The position numbers were made by a program, and so were the translations under genes. The notes under the pieces are model-generated. The model saw nothing but the letters and a program-made list of their open reading frames with translations, ran no database searches and was not told the DNA's origin. This document shows positions 18,044-26,958 of a stretch of DNA of 64,000 bases, piece by piece (within the stretch, counting starts at the first letter, position 1; each line of letters starts with the position of its first letter). Origin of the DNA: Pseudomonas graminis (lineage in GTDB: Bacteria > Pseudomonadota > Gammaproteobacteria > Pseudomonadales > Pseudomonadaceae); contig NZ_CP053746.1 of the NCBI RefSeq assembly GCF_013201545.1, positions 3,127,001 to 3,191,000 of the forward strand, written 5' to 3'.

Positions 18044-18134
18044 CCTATGGGAGTGAGCTTGCTCACGAACGCTTATTTCCAGTCGTCGGCTCTCCAGTGG
18101 CTGAAAATCAGCAGTCGCGAGCAAGGCGGTGCTT
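18044..18134. repeat. Degenerate REP pair
   Basis: Left arm GGGAGTGAGCTTGCTCACG; the right arm is decayed to CGCGAGCAAGGCGGTGC. Follows the intact pair at 17911 by 40 bp. Confidence 0.7.
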
Positions 18135-18138
18135 TCAA

Positions 18139-19881
18139 TTAATGCGAATGCCGTGGCACTTCCGAGCCGCGCATGCCGACCAGGAAGTCGAAATCGCAAC
18201 CCTGATCCGCCTGCATCACGTGGTCGATGTACAGCTGACGGTATCCGCCTATCAACAACTGTGGCGGCGCTTGCCAATCGGCCAGGCGCGCGGCCAGTTC
18301 CGCTTCCGGGATGTCCAGGTGCAAGCGGCCGGTTGCACAATCCAGTTCGATGAAGTCACCTTCCTGCACCACCGCCAGCGGACCGCCGGCAGCCGCTTCG
18401 GGCGCCACGTGCAACACCACCGTGCCGTACGCCGTGCCGCTCATGCGTGCATCGGAAATCCGCACCATGTCGGTCACGCCCTGGGCCAGCAATTTGGCCG
18501 GCAGACCCATGTTCCCAACTTCGGCCATGCCCGGATAACCCTTCGGCCCGCAGTTCTTCATCACCAGAATGCTGCTGGCGTCGACGTCCAGATCCGGATC
18601 GTTGATGCGCGCCTTGTACATGTCGAAGTTCTCGAACACCACCGCACGGCCCCGATGCTTCATCAGCGCAGGCGTGGCGGCGGACGGCTTGAGCACTGCG
18701 CCCAATGGTGCAAGGTTGCCGCGCAGCACGCAGATACCGCCATCGGCCACCAGCGGATTGTCGATGGCGCGGATCACTTCATCGTCGCCATAGATCGGCG
18801 AGTTTTGCACGTTTTCCCAGAGCGTCTTGCCGTTGGCGGTCAAGGCCTCGGGGTGGGGAATCAGGTTGTTCTCGCCCAGACGACGCAACACCGCAGGCAG
18901 GCCGCCGGCGTAGTAGAACTCTTCCATCAGGAAGCGCCCGGAAGGCTGCAGGTCCACCAACGTTGGCGTGCCGCGACCGATGCGGGTCCAGTCGTCCAGT
19001 TCCAGGTCCACGCCAATACGACCGGCGATGGCCTTGAGGTGGATAACCGCGTTAGTCGAGCCGCCGATGGCCGCGTTGACGCGAATGGCGTTTTCGAAGG
19101 CTTCGCGGGTCAGGATTTTCGACAGGCGCAGGTCTTCGTTGACCATCTGCACCGCGCGCATGCCGGACATGTGCGCCAGTACATAACGACGGGAATCGAC
19201 GGCAGGAATCGCAGCGTTGTGCGGCAACGAAGTACCCAGCGCTTCGGCCATGCACGCCATGGTCGAGGCGGTGCCCATGGTGTTGCAAGTACCGGCCGAG
19301 CGGGACATGCCCGATTCGGCGGAGAGAAATTCGTCGAGGCTGATCTGCCCGGCTTTGTAGGATTCGTGCATCTGCCAGACGATGGTGCCAGCGCCGATGT
19401 CCTTGCCCTTGTGCTTGCCGTTGAGCATCGGCCCGCCGGTGACGACGATGGCCGGGATGTCACAGCTGGCGGCGCCCATCAACAGGGCAGGGGTGGTCTT
19501 GTCGCAACCGGTGAGCAGCACCACGCCGTCGATGGGGTTGCCGCGAATCGCCTCTTCGACGTCCATGCTCGCCAGGTTGCGGGTCAGCATCGCGGTGGGG
19601 CGCAGGTTCGATTCGCCGTTGGAGAAGACCGGGAATTCCACCGGGAAACCACCGGCCTCGATCACGCCGCGCTTGACGTGTTCGGCGATGGTGCGGAAGT
19701 GGGCGTTGCAGGGAGTGAGCTCGGACCAGGTGTTACAGATGCCGATGATCGGCTTGCCCTGGAACTGATGGTCGGCGATGCCCTGGTTCTTCATCCAGCT
19801 GCGGTACATGAAGCCGTTCTTATCAGCGGTACCGAACCACTGGGCGGAGCGCAGCACGGGTTTGTTATTGGAATCGGACAT
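18139..19881 (-). CDS. IlvD/Edd family dehydratase, L-arabinonate type
   Basis: 580 aa. Dehydrates a sugar acid (family substrates: L-arabinonate, D-fuconate, D-galactonate) to the 2-keto-3-deoxy acid. The three cysteines that hold the [2Fe-2S] cluster in the Rhizobium L-arabinonate dehydratase have counterparts here: Cys58 ('LTPCNAHF'), Cys126 ('LTGCDKTTPA') and Cys199 ('SAGTCNTMGTAST'). The length and the N-terminus 'RSAQWFGTADKNGF' fit this subgroup better than IlvD (~615 aa) or Edd (~605 aa). It is divergently arranged with the MFS gene at 20112, sharing a 230-bp regulatory region with a predicted GntR operator. The precise substrate cannot be read from sequence. Confidence 0.88.
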   Translation of the reverse strand: MSDSNNKPVLRSAQWFGTADKNGFMYRSWMKNQGIADHQFQGKPIIGICNTWSELTPCNAHFRTIAEHVKRGVIEAGGFPVEFPVFSNGESNLRPTAMLTRNLASMDVEEAIRGNPIDGVVLLTGCDKTTPALLMGAASCDIPAIVVTGGPMLNGKHKGKDIGAGTIVWQMHESYKAGQISLDEFLSAESGMSRSAGTCNTMGTASTMACMAEALGTSLPHNAAIPAVDSRRYVLAHMSGMRAVQMVNEDLRLSKILTREAFENAIRVNAAIGGSTNAVIHLKAIAGRIGVDLELDDWTRIGRGTPTLVDLQPSGRFLMEEFYYAGGLPAVLRRLGENNLIPHPEALTANGKTLWENVQNSPIYGDDEVIRAIDNPLVADGGICVLRGNLAPLGAVLKPSAATPALMKHRGRAVVFENFDMYKARINDPDLDVDASSILVMKNCGPKGYPGMAEVGNMGLPAKLLAQGVTDMVRISDARMSGTAYGTVVLHVAPEAAAGGPLAVVQEGDFIELDCATGRLHLDIPEAELAARLADWQAPPQLLIGGYRQLYIDHVMQADQGCDFDFLVGMRGSEVPRHSH

Positions 19882-19984
19882 AAATCAGCACTCTTATTGT
19901 TAGGGCTTATTTGTAAGACTAAAGGCTGCAGGTGATGACTAAAATAGGCCGAAAATGTCGCGAGTGGAAGAGTTGTAACCTTAA

Positions 19985-20002
19985 ATAGTAATACTATATA
20001 GT
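19985..20002. promoter_or_regulatory. Predicted operator for the FadR-type regulator
   Basis: TAGTAATACTA (19986-19996) fits the FadR-subfamily operator pattern T-N-GT-A-N-T-AC-N-A at every fixed position. It overlaps a perfect 10-bp palindrome ACTATATAGT (19993-20002). It lies in an AT-rich patch of the divergent region between the dehydratase and the first MFS gene. Confidence 0.6.
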
Positions 20003-20111
20003 CGATCTCGACCGAGGGACGACCCTGCCGGCTTCTTCCGCAGCAATGCGCACACGAAGGCAGAGGCGATCCCCGCAGGCTTCCATAACAAAAACAATGA
20101 GGACCGCATCC

Positions 20112-21428
20112 ATGAGCCAGGAACTCAGGCTTATTCGTCGCATCACCCTGAAACTTATTCCCTTTCTGATCCTGCTCTACCTGATCGCTTATGTGGATCG
20201 TTCCGCCGTCGGCTTCGCCAAGCTGCACATGGGCGCGGACGTGGGCATCGGCGACGCGGCCTATGGCATGGGCGCCGGCCTGTTCTTCATTGGCTATTTC
20301 CTGTTGGAGATCCCCAGCAACCTGATGCTCGAACGCTTCGGCGCGCGGCGCTGGTTCGCCCGGATCATGCTCACCTGGGGCGCCATCACCATGGGCATGG
20401 CGTTCGTCCAGGGCCCGACCAGCTTCTACGTCATGCGCTTTCTGCTGGGCGCGGCCGAAGCGGGCTTCTTCCCGGGCGTTCTGTACTACATCACTCAATG
20501 GTTCCCGGTTCGCCATCGCGGCAAGATCCTCGGCCTGTTCATTCTTTCCCAACCCATCGCGATGATGATCACCGGCCCGATTTCCGGCGGTCTGCTGGGC
20601 ATGGAAGGGGTGGCCGGTTTGCACGGCTGGCAGTGGCTGTTCCTGTGCATCGGCGCGCCGGCGATTGTGCTGACCCTGCCGGTCTTGCGCTGGTTGCCTG
20701 ACGGCCCGAAAGACGTGAAGTGGATGGATCCGGTCGAGAAACAGTGGCTTGCCGGCGAGCTGAAAAAGGACCTGGAAGAATACGGCCAGACCCGCCACGG
20801 CAATCCGCTGCACGCGCTTAAAGACAAACGCGTTCTGCTGCTGGCGCTGTTCTACCTTCCGGTCACCCTGAGCATTTATGGCCTGGGCCTGTGGCTGCCG
20901 ACGCTGATCAAACAGTTTGGCGGCAGCGACCTGACCACTGGCTTCATTTCTGCTGTGCCCTACATCTTCGGCATCGTCGGCCTGTTGATCGTCCCGCGCA
21001 GCTCCGACCGGCTCAATGACCGCTATGGTCACTTGGCGGTGCTATATGTCATCGGCGCTATTGGTTTGTTTCTCAGCGCATACCTGACCGTGCCGGTGCT
21101 GCAACTGGCGGCGCTGTCGCTGGTGGCGTTCTCACTGTTTTCCTGCACCGCAGTGTTCTGGACCTTGCCCGGTCGTTTCTTCGCCGGCGCCAGTGCCGCG
21201 GCGGGCATTGCGTTGATCAACTCGGTGGGCAATCTGGGCGGCTACATCGGCCCCTTCGTCATCGGCTGGCTGAAAGAACTGACCGGAAATCTGGCCAGCG
21301 GCTTGTACTTCCTTTCGGGCGTGATGATCTGCGGTTTGATTCTGACCGGCGTGGTCTACCGTGTCCTGGAACGCAAGCACGCCTTGCCCGAGTCCAAATT
21401 CGCCGCCAGCGCGCGCGGCTCTCGTTAA
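20112..21428 (+). CDS. MFS transporter, ACS family (sugar acid import)
   Basis: 438 aa, twelve predicted membrane segments. The signature after TM1 'LIAYVDRSAVGFAKLHMG' and 'FFIGYFLLEIPSNLMLERFGARRW' place it in the anion:cation symporter family, which includes galactonate and hexuronate carriers. The start at 20112 (MSQELR) was chosen because GAGGA lies 8 bases upstream; the frame is open to 20046. It is first in a plus-strand transcript with the AraD1-family enzyme 52 bp downstream, and divergent from the dehydratase, so it probably imports the acid that the dehydratase uses. Confidence 0.88.
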   Translation: MSQELRLIRRITLKLIPFLILLYLIAYVDRSAVGFAKLHMGADVGIGDAAYGMGAGLFFIGYFLLEIPSNLMLERFGARRWFARIMLTWGAITMGMAFVQGPTSFYVMRFLLGAAEAGFFPGVLYYITQWFPVRHRGKILGLFILSQPIAMMITGPISGGLLGMEGVAGLHGWQWLFLCIGAPAIVLTLPVLRWLPDGPKDVKWMDPVEKQWLAGELKKDLEEYGQTRHGNPLHALKDKRVLLLALFYLPVTLSIYGLGLWLPTLIKQFGGSDLTTGFISAVPYIFGIVGLLIVPRSSDRLNDRYGHLAVLYVIGAIGLFLSAYLTVPVLQLAALSLVAFSLFSCTAVFWTLPGRFFAGASAAAGIALINSVGNLGGYIGPFVIGWLKELTGNLASGLYFLSGVMICGLILTGVVYRVLERKHALPESKFAASARGSR

Positions 21429-21480
21429 CCTCAGGCCGCTCTCTGGGGCGGCCGTGTAGACCCCAAACAGGAGAATCCCA

Positions 21481-22472
21481 TGCATTTAGTACAGTTCGAG
21501 CTGGGCAATGGCCAGCGTCGCGTCGGTCTGGTGGACGGCCCCCTGGTGCGCGAAATCCAGGGCGCGACCAGCACCCGTGATCTGGCCCTGGCGGCCATCG
21601 ACAAGAAGATCTCCCTCGCCGAGCAGGTCGACAGTCTGGGCCTGGGCGACAACCACGATTACTCGCAGCTGCGCGCCGATCTGATGATTTTGCCGCCACT
21701 GGATCACCCCGATCCGGCGCACTTGTTGGTCAGCGGCACGGGCCTGACCCATCTGGGCAGCGCCTCGGCCCGGGACAAAATGCACCAGCAGGGCAATGAC
21801 GAAGCGGCCATGACCGACACCATGCGCATCTTCAAATGGGGCCTGGAAGGCGGCAAACCGGCAGCCGGTCAGCCGGGCGTGCAGCCGGAATGGTTCTACA
21901 AGGGCGACGGCAGCATCGTCATCCGTCCGGGTGAGTCGTTCCCGCAGCCGCCGTTTTCCGAAGACGCCGGCGAAGAGCCTGAGCTGAGTGGCCTGTACGT
22001 GATCGGTCACGATGGCAAGCCTTACCGTTTGGGCTTCGCCATCGGCAATGAATTCTCCGATCACATCATGGAGCGCAAGAACTACCTGTACCTCGCCCAT
22101 TCCAAACTGCGCGCCTGCTCCTTCGGCCCGGAACTGCGGGTTGGCGAGCTGCCGCAGAATCTGGCGGGCACCAGCCGCATCCGCCGCGACGGGCAAGTGC
22201 TGTGGGAGAAGGAATTCCTGAGCGGTGAGGCCAACATGTGCCACAGCCTGGAAAACCTCGAATACCACCACTTCAAATACGCCCAGTTCCTGCGGCCGGG
22301 GGATGTGCATGTGCATTTCTTCGGCACCGCGACGCTGTCATTTGCCGATGGCATCAAGACCCAGCCGGGGGACAAGTTCGAGATCAGCCAGCATGAGTTT
22401 GGCGCGCCGTTGATCAACGGCATTGCGCCGGCCGAGGCGGTTTTCCAGCCGGGTGGCATCAAGCAGCTTTGA
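21481..22472 (+). CDS. AraD1/GguC family enzyme (FAH fold)
   Basis: 330 aa (first codon ATG at 21481). Belongs to the fumarylacetoacetate-hydrolase-like GguC/AraD1 family, proposed to convert 2-keto-3-deoxy sugar acids. Motifs: 'LLVSGTGLTHLGSASARD', 'KGDGSIVIRPGESF', the acidic metal-site region 'GNEFSDHIMERKNYLYLAHSK' (split: GNEFSDHIMERK / NYLYLAHSK), and the C-terminal 'FGTATLSFADGIKTQPGD'. Together with the dehydratase, it would take an aldonate to 2-keto-3-deoxy-aldonate and on to a ketoglutarate semialdehyde-type or split product. No semialdehyde dehydrogenase is in the window. It is followed by a REP pair. Confidence 0.85.
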
Positions 22473-22542
22473 TGTCCCGCTCTTGCGGAACGCTTGAATG
22501 GCCAGGACTGCATGCGTGGTGATTCGCCGCGTTGCAGAAATC

Positions 22543-22633
22543 CTGTAGGAGTGAGCTTGCTCGCGAAGCGGTGATCCAGTCACTGAAAGGGGTGACCGGA
22601 ATTTCGCTATCGCGAGCAAGCTCACTCCTACAG
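22543..22633. repeat. REP pair (inverted)
   Basis: CTGTAGGAGTGAGCTTGCTCGCG and its reverse complement about 45 bp apart, between the AraD1 gene and the second MFS gene. Confidence 0.9.
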
Positions 22634-22688
22634 TGGCTGGCTGCTGCGCTCGATACGACACCCATAAAAACAAAACGAGGTGCGACCC

Positions 22689-24014
22689 ATGACCGCCACT
22701 GCCATCCCGCTGGAACGCCTTGATGCCGACGCCCTTGAGGACAGCATCTATCGCAAGGTGAGCTGGCGAATCGTGCCGTTGTTCATCGCCTGTTTCCTGT
22801 TTGCCTATTTGGACCGCGTCAACATCAGCTTTGCCAAGCTGCAGATGGCCAGCGACCTGGGATTCAGCGAAACCGTTTACGGCCTGGGCGCGAGCCTGTT
22901 CTTCGTCGGCTACTTCCTGTTCGAAGTGCCGAGCAACGTGTTGCTGCACAAGATCGGCGCGCGAATCTGGATCGCGCGGATCATGGTCTCGTGGGGCATC
23001 GCCTCCGCCTGCATGATGTTCGTGCAGACCGAATTCTGGTTCTACACGCTGCGCTTTCTGATCGGCGTAATGGAAGCCGGCTTCGTCCCCGGCGTCCTGT
23101 ATTTCTTCACCCAGTGGTATCCCGGCTCACGTCGGGCGCGGGTCAACTCCTACTTCAAAAGCTCCATCTGCCTGTGCGGGATCGTCGGCGGTCCGATTGC
23201 CGGGCTGATCCTCGGTCACTTCGACGGCGTCATGGGCCTGGCCGGCTGGCGCTGGCTGTTCCTGATCGAAGGCATCCCGTCCATCCTGCTCGGCGGCGTG
23301 GTGTTCTGGCTGGTCAAAGACCGTATCGAAGACGCCACCTGGTTAAGTGATCAGGAGAAACAGGTGGTACTGGCGCGCATGGCGAAAGAGGCCAAGCCCG
23401 TCGTTAAACAAACCGTAAAGGACATCTGGAGACACCCGACCACCTACGTGATGTCAGGCATTTATCTGTGTCTGGTCATGGCGCTGACCGGGCTGTTGTT
23501 CTGGATGCCGCAGTTGATCAAAACCGCTGGCGTGACCGACACCCTGAACATTGGCTTGCTGACAGTGATTCCCTATGTGGGCGCGGTGATTGGCAATCTG
23601 CTGATAGGCGCCAGCTCCGACCGCCACGGCGAGCGGCGCTGGCACATGGCGGGCTGCGCGACGCTGACCGCTGCGGGCTATCTGGTCTGTGCGTTGTTTC
23701 CCGGGCAACTGGTGCCTTTGGTGATCGGCATGACCATGATCATGACCGGCATCATCGCCTGGATGCCGATTTTCTGGACCATCCCGCCGCGCTTCCTGAC
23801 TGGCATCGCTGCCGCTGCGGGCATCGCGCTGATCAACTCCCTCGGGCAACTGGGCGGGATCATCGCGCCGTTCATGGTCGGCCGCATCAAGGACCTCACC
23901 GGCACGGCGACGCCGGCGCTGTTCGCGTTGTTCGGCGTCAGCGTGCTGGCCATCGCGCTGATCGTCTGGGGCATCCCGTCGCGCTATTACGCGAAGGAAG
24001 CGGTTCAGGACTGA
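22689..24014 (+). CDS. MFS transporter, ACS family (second copy)
   Basis: 441 aa, twelve membrane segments, with the ACS signature 'LFAYLDRVNISFAKLQM' and 'FFVGYFLFEVPSNVLLHKIG'. It resembles tartrate/phthalate/galactarate carriers in general form and is clearly related to, but not a recent duplicate of, the MFS protein at 20112. The ATG at 22689 has CGAGG eight bases upstream; a GTG at 22680 is also in frame. A strong terminator follows. The REP pair before it may separate it from the AraD1 transcript. Substrate unknown; a related sugar acid is inferred only from position. Confidence 0.85.
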   Translation: MTATAIPLERLDADALEDSIYRKVSWRIVPLFIACFLFAYLDRVNISFAKLQMASDLGFSETVYGLGASLFFVGYFLFEVPSNVLLHKIGARIWIARIMVSWGIASACMMFVQTEFWFYTLRFLIGVMEAGFVPGVLYFFTQWYPGSRRARVNSYFKSSICLCGIVGGPIAGLILGHFDGVMGLAGWRWLFLIEGIPSILLGGVVFWLVKDRIEDATWLSDQEKQVVLARMAKEAKPVVKQTVKDIWRHPTTYVMSGIYLCLVMALTGLLFWMPQLIKTAGVTDTLNIGLLTVIPYVGAVIGNLLIGASSDRHGERRWHMAGCATLTAAGYLVCALFPGQLVPLVIGMTMIMTGIIAWMPIFWTIPPRFLTGIAAAAGIALINSLGQLGGIIAPFMVGRIKDLTGTATPALFALFGVSVLAIALIVWGIPSRYYAKEAVQD

Positions 24015-24028
24015 ACCTGCGGTCATCG

Positions 24029-24058
24029 GACGCCGAGGCCAGCGCCTCGGCGTCTTTT
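24029..24058 (+). terminator. Terminator of the second MFS gene
   Basis: An 11-bp perfect stem GACGCCGAGGC/GCCTCGGCGTC with loop CAGC, then TTTT; 15 bp after the stop. Confidence 0.9.
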
Positions 24059-24097
24059 CACCTATCATTCGCGCTTTCACTGATGCGAATCACTGCC

Positions 24098-24397
24098 ATG
24101 ACCACCACACCTCAATCCCTGCGCACTAAACTCCAGGCCGCGCTGACCGCCCACAGCATGCTGGAAATCGACGGCCTGCACGCCTTCGAATTCACCCTCG
24201 ACGAAATGCTCCAGATCGAAAGCATGGACGGCCGCGAGCGCAAGGTCTGGCGCTTCTCTCTGGCGCAGATCGACGCTGCCGAATTCGATGCCGCGCTGCA
24301 GAGCTGGGTCATCAATGACGGCAACGCCGACCACCGCATCGTTGTGCTCAATGGAATCTCGGCGAGTGACGAGGATGAAGAGGGCGAACAGGAGTAA
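24098..24397 (+). CDS. Small acidic conserved protein (DUF5629-like)
   Basis: 99 aa, soluble, no signal peptide. 'MLEIDGLHAFEFTLDEMLQIE' (split: MLEIDGLHAFEF / TLDEMLQIE) and 'RKVWRFSLAQIDAAEFDAAL' recall the Pseudomonas-specific DUF5629 family, which I name from memory. The C-terminus is very acidic ('SDEDEEGEQE'). Function unknown. An ATG 15 bases upstream (24083) is an in-frame alternative; neither start has a strong ribosome binding site. It lies after the MFS terminator, so it has its own transcript. Confidence 0.7.
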   Translation: MTTTPQSLRTKLQAALTAHSMLEIDGLHAFEFTLDEMLQIESMDGRERKVWRFSLAQIDAAEFDAALQSWVINDGNADHRIVVLNGISASDEDEEGEQE

Positions 24398-24426
24398 TCG
24401 CGTACTAACGCACCGCAGAAGGCTTG

Positions 24427-24517
24427 TCTGTGGAAGCGAGCTTGCTCGCGAAGGCAGCATCCACCCCATGGATGGTTACCAGATGAACCGTCTTCGTGAG
24501 CAAGCTCACCCCCACAG
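24427..24517. repeat. REP pair (inverted)
   Basis: GGAAGCGAGCTTGCTCGCG and GTGAGCAAGCTCACCCCCA face each other about 50 bp apart, before the lactonase gene. Confidence 0.85.
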
Positions 24518-24667
24518 TGATTGTGTTTAGCCAAGTGACGCCGCAGTTTCAGCCTGACGGGTCGCCTACGCTGTCCCCGCCAGGCAACTACTTTCCGCAA
24601 TACGCTGTCATAGCCGTGACATTCCGCGTGCATGGCGCGCCAACAACTCCAACAAGAGAACACCCCA

Positions 24668-25837
24668 ATGACTCCCAGAATTCTGCCGTGGTTAGCGCTC
24701 GCCAGCAGCCTTTCCGCGCTCTCTGTTCAGGCCAAACCCATGACTGATTACGACGTACTGGTCGGTTCCTATACCGCCGGCGCCAGCGAAGGCATTTACC
24801 GCTTCGGCTTCAACACCCAGACCGGCCAGCTCGACGCCAAGCCGCGTCAGGTCATCCAGACTGAAAACCCGTCCTGGCTGACGCTCTCCAAGGACCAGCG
24901 CCATATGTTCGCGGTCAACGAAAACGGCCCGGGCCAGACCGACGTCGTCGGCAGGGTCAGCAGCTACTCAATCGATCCCAAGACCCATGCGGTGTCGTTT
25001 CTCAATCAGGTTGACACCAAAAGTGACGAGCCGACCCATTCCAGCCTGAGCCTGGACGGGCGTTTCCTGTTCGTTGCCAACTACGCCGTACACCCTGATC
25101 CGGGTGGCGTACTGGCGGTCGTGCCGGTCGGCAAGGACGGCAAACTGGCGCCGGTGGTGCAGACCGCCACCCACGAAGCCAGCAAGGTCAATCCGGAGCG
25201 CCAGGCTTCGTCTCACGTCCACGCAGCGGTACCCACGCCTGACGGCAAGTACCTGATCGCCATGGACCTGGGCGCTGACAAGATGTTTGTCTTCAACTAC
25301 GACGCCACCAAGCCGCAGCCGCTGCAACCGGCGAAGGTGCCTGCAATCGACCTGCCACCGGGCAGCGGTCCGCGCCACCTGACCTTCAGCAAAGACGGCA
25401 AACACGCCTGGCTGACCATGGAAATGACGGCGCAAGTGGCGGTGTTTGACTATCACGACGGCGTGTTCAAGCAGACCCAACTGGTGGACCTCGCCAACAA
25501 GGAAGGTCAGCAAAACCGCGCTGCCGGTGGCCTGCACACCTCGCCGGACGGCAAATTCCTCTACGTTGCCAACCGTGGCGAAGTGAATGAGCTGCTGGTG
25601 TTCAGCATTAATGCTGCCAACGGCCAGCTCAAGGAAATCCAGCGCCGCGCCGTGGAAGGCAAGGAACCGCGCGAGTTCGCCTTCGACCCGAGCGGCCACT
25701 TCGTGCTGATTGCCAACCAGAAGAGCAACCAGATCGTGACCGTCCGCGTTGACCCGAAAACCGGTCTGCTGGGTGACACCGTGCAGAAAGTCGACTTCGA
25801 TTCGCCGTCTGACTTCCATTTCCTTACCGCGCACTGA
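24668..25837 (+). CDS. Exported seven-bladed beta-propeller lactonase
   Basis: 389 aa. A signal peptide (residues 1-~23, 'RILPWLALASSLSALSVQA') is followed by a lactonase/6-phosphogluconolactonase-like propeller: repeated 'P-D-G-K-F/Y-L' blade motifs such as 'SLDGRFLFVANYA', 'TPDGKYLIAMDLG', 'SKDGKHAWLTMEM', 'SPDGKFLYVANRG' and 'DPSGHFVLIANQK'. The cytoplasmic Pgl relatives lack a signal peptide, so this one should hydrolyse sugar lactones in the periplasm. Next to the aldonate transporters and dehydratase this fits an oxidative sugar route (aldose to lactone to acid, then import). The start at 24668 has AAGAGA upstream; the longer frame to 24632 would bury the signal peptide. Confidence 0.85.
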   Translation: MTPRILPWLALASSLSALSVQAKPMTDYDVLVGSYTAGASEGIYRFGFNTQTGQLDAKPRQVIQTENPSWLTLSKDQRHMFAVNENGPGQTDVVGRVSSYSIDPKTHAVSFLNQVDTKSDEPTHSSLSLDGRFLFVANYAVHPDPGGVLAVVPVGKDGKLAPVVQTATHEASKVNPERQASSHVHAAVPTPDGKYLIAMDLGADKMFVFNYDATKPQPLQPAKVPAIDLPPGSGPRHLTFSKDGKHAWLTMEMTAQVAVFDYHDGVFKQTQLVDLANKEGQQNRAAGGLHTSPDGKFLYVANRGEVNELLVFSINAANGQLKEIQRRAVEGKEPREFAFDPSGHFVLIANQKSNQIVTVRVDPKTGLLGDTVQKVDFDSPSDFHFLTAH

Positions 25838-25859
25838 CATCCCGTGACGCTTTGACGCA

Positions 25860-25890
25860 GGCTGAGCCCTTGATTTTCAATGGCTCAGCC
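25860..25890 (+). terminator. Hairpin after the lactonase gene, possible terminator
   Basis: A 9-bp perfect stem GGCTGAGCC/GGCTCAGCC whose loop itself contains TTGA/TCAA. No T-run follows, so termination is uncertain. Confidence 0.4.
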
Positions 25891-26020
25891 GGTGTATCAA
25901 TTCAAGTGATAAGGGCTAGTGCCAGAAAAGATTTTTTCCAAATCATCCTCGGGCGTAACTTTCATTCCACGGCCACGACGGTCAAGACTTGAAACGACAC
26001 ACCACAGCGAGGTACCCACC

Positions 26021-26203
26021 ATGAACTTCAATCTCTTCTCCATCATCGCCGCGTCCGCCATCTCCGCCACCGTTGCATTGCCTGCCAGTGCCAGCGTTGA
26101 AGCGACCGACAAGAAAGTCAGCTCGACCCAGAGTTACACCCCGAAGTACCTGCAACAAAGCGCCAACTTCTATGCCGCTCTGGATCACAAGATTCAACAA
26201 TGA
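26021..26203 (+). CDS. Small secreted protein
   Basis: 60 aa with a signal peptide ('LFSIIAASAISATVALPASA', cleavage near ASA-S), leaving a polar ~35-residue mature peptide ending 'NFYAALDHKIQQ'. Not recognised; no cysteines. The GAGG eight bases before the ATG supports this start. It is alone, followed by a long hairpin. Confidence 0.65.
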   Translation: MNFNLFSIIAASAISATVALPASASVEATDKKVSSTQSYTPKYLQQSANFYAALDHKIQQ

Positions 26204-26766
26204 ATAGAAATTCGAAGTGAATCCATTCCCCGTTAACGAACGTATCGTTGCCGGGGAATGGATTTGTAAGAACCTGATTTGATCTGCAACTTTGTGAAAG
26301 CCGGAAAACGCTTTCGCGAGCAACTTCGTCTTCTACAGGTTGATGCGACCCACTGACCACTGCGTGTCAGGCCATGCATCAAGTGCCGGCGAGCTTGTTC
26401 GCGAAAGCGCTGAATTCCCTTCCTCGGCCCCGTCTGCTGAATAAGCGATGGGGATTTTTTTGTGGGTTGGATTCAAGGGGGCGACGCCCGGTTTCCGACA
26501 GCAGGCACCGATCCTGTGGGAGCGAGCTTGCTCGCGAAGACTGCATTTCAACCTCTGGAGATTTAGTGGATGTCCCAGCCTATTCGCGAGCAAGCTCGCT
26601 CCACTTGGATTGATGTAAATATAACCAATGCGTTGGTCTATTAGCCTGATTAACTTCTTGAATAATCAACCCCATCGATCTTTTGAATCGCCAGCCATCG
26701 TTTTTTAATAGCACTCACTTCAAGCATTCTGGGCGCCTGAAACAGACACGTCCCGGAGCTACACAC
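26204..26766. other. Non-coding stretch with hairpin and REP remnants
   Basis: A 13-bp stem AATCCATTCCCCG/CGGGGAATGGATT at 26220-26264 probably ends the transcript of the small secreted protein, although few T follow. Degenerate single REP arms are seen near 26307-26330 and 26385-26405, and a good REP pair lies at 26513-26604. No gene recognised. Confidence 0.6.
26513..26604. repeat. REP pair (inverted)
   Basis: CTGTGGGAGCGAGCTTGCTC and GAGCAAGCTCGCTCCAC face each other about 50 bp apart. Confidence 0.88.
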
Positions 26767-26958
26767 ATGGCCACTGCCATCCTCACTTCAATTAAACACG
26801 GCGCTTATACCGCCATCGCGTTGTATGTTGTTTTCATCGCAGTGGTCACCGTCATCAGCACGAACCCACAACTCAATGCCCCGTCGCAGATGTCGACGCA
26901 AACAGCGTCCGTTGAACTCAATCGCGCGGCTGTTCAGTCCCAGGGGCGTGCATCGTGA
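26767..26958 (+). CDS. Small single-span membrane protein
   Basis: 63 aa. One hydrophobic helix (~13-31, 'AYTAIALYVVFIAVVTVIS') is followed by a polar Ser/Gln/Ala tail. GGAG eight bases before the ATG. Function unknown. Its stop overlaps the GTG start of the next small gene (GTGA), so the two are coupled. Confidence 0.65.
   Translation: MATAILTSIKHGAYTAIALYVVFIAVVTVISTNPQLNAPSQMSTQTASVELNRAAVQSQGRAS

Noticed and set aside
18010..19935. 641-residue plus-strand frame across the dehydratase
   Set aside because: Opposite strand of a complete IlvD/Edd protein with Fe-S cysteines; it also reads through REP sequences.
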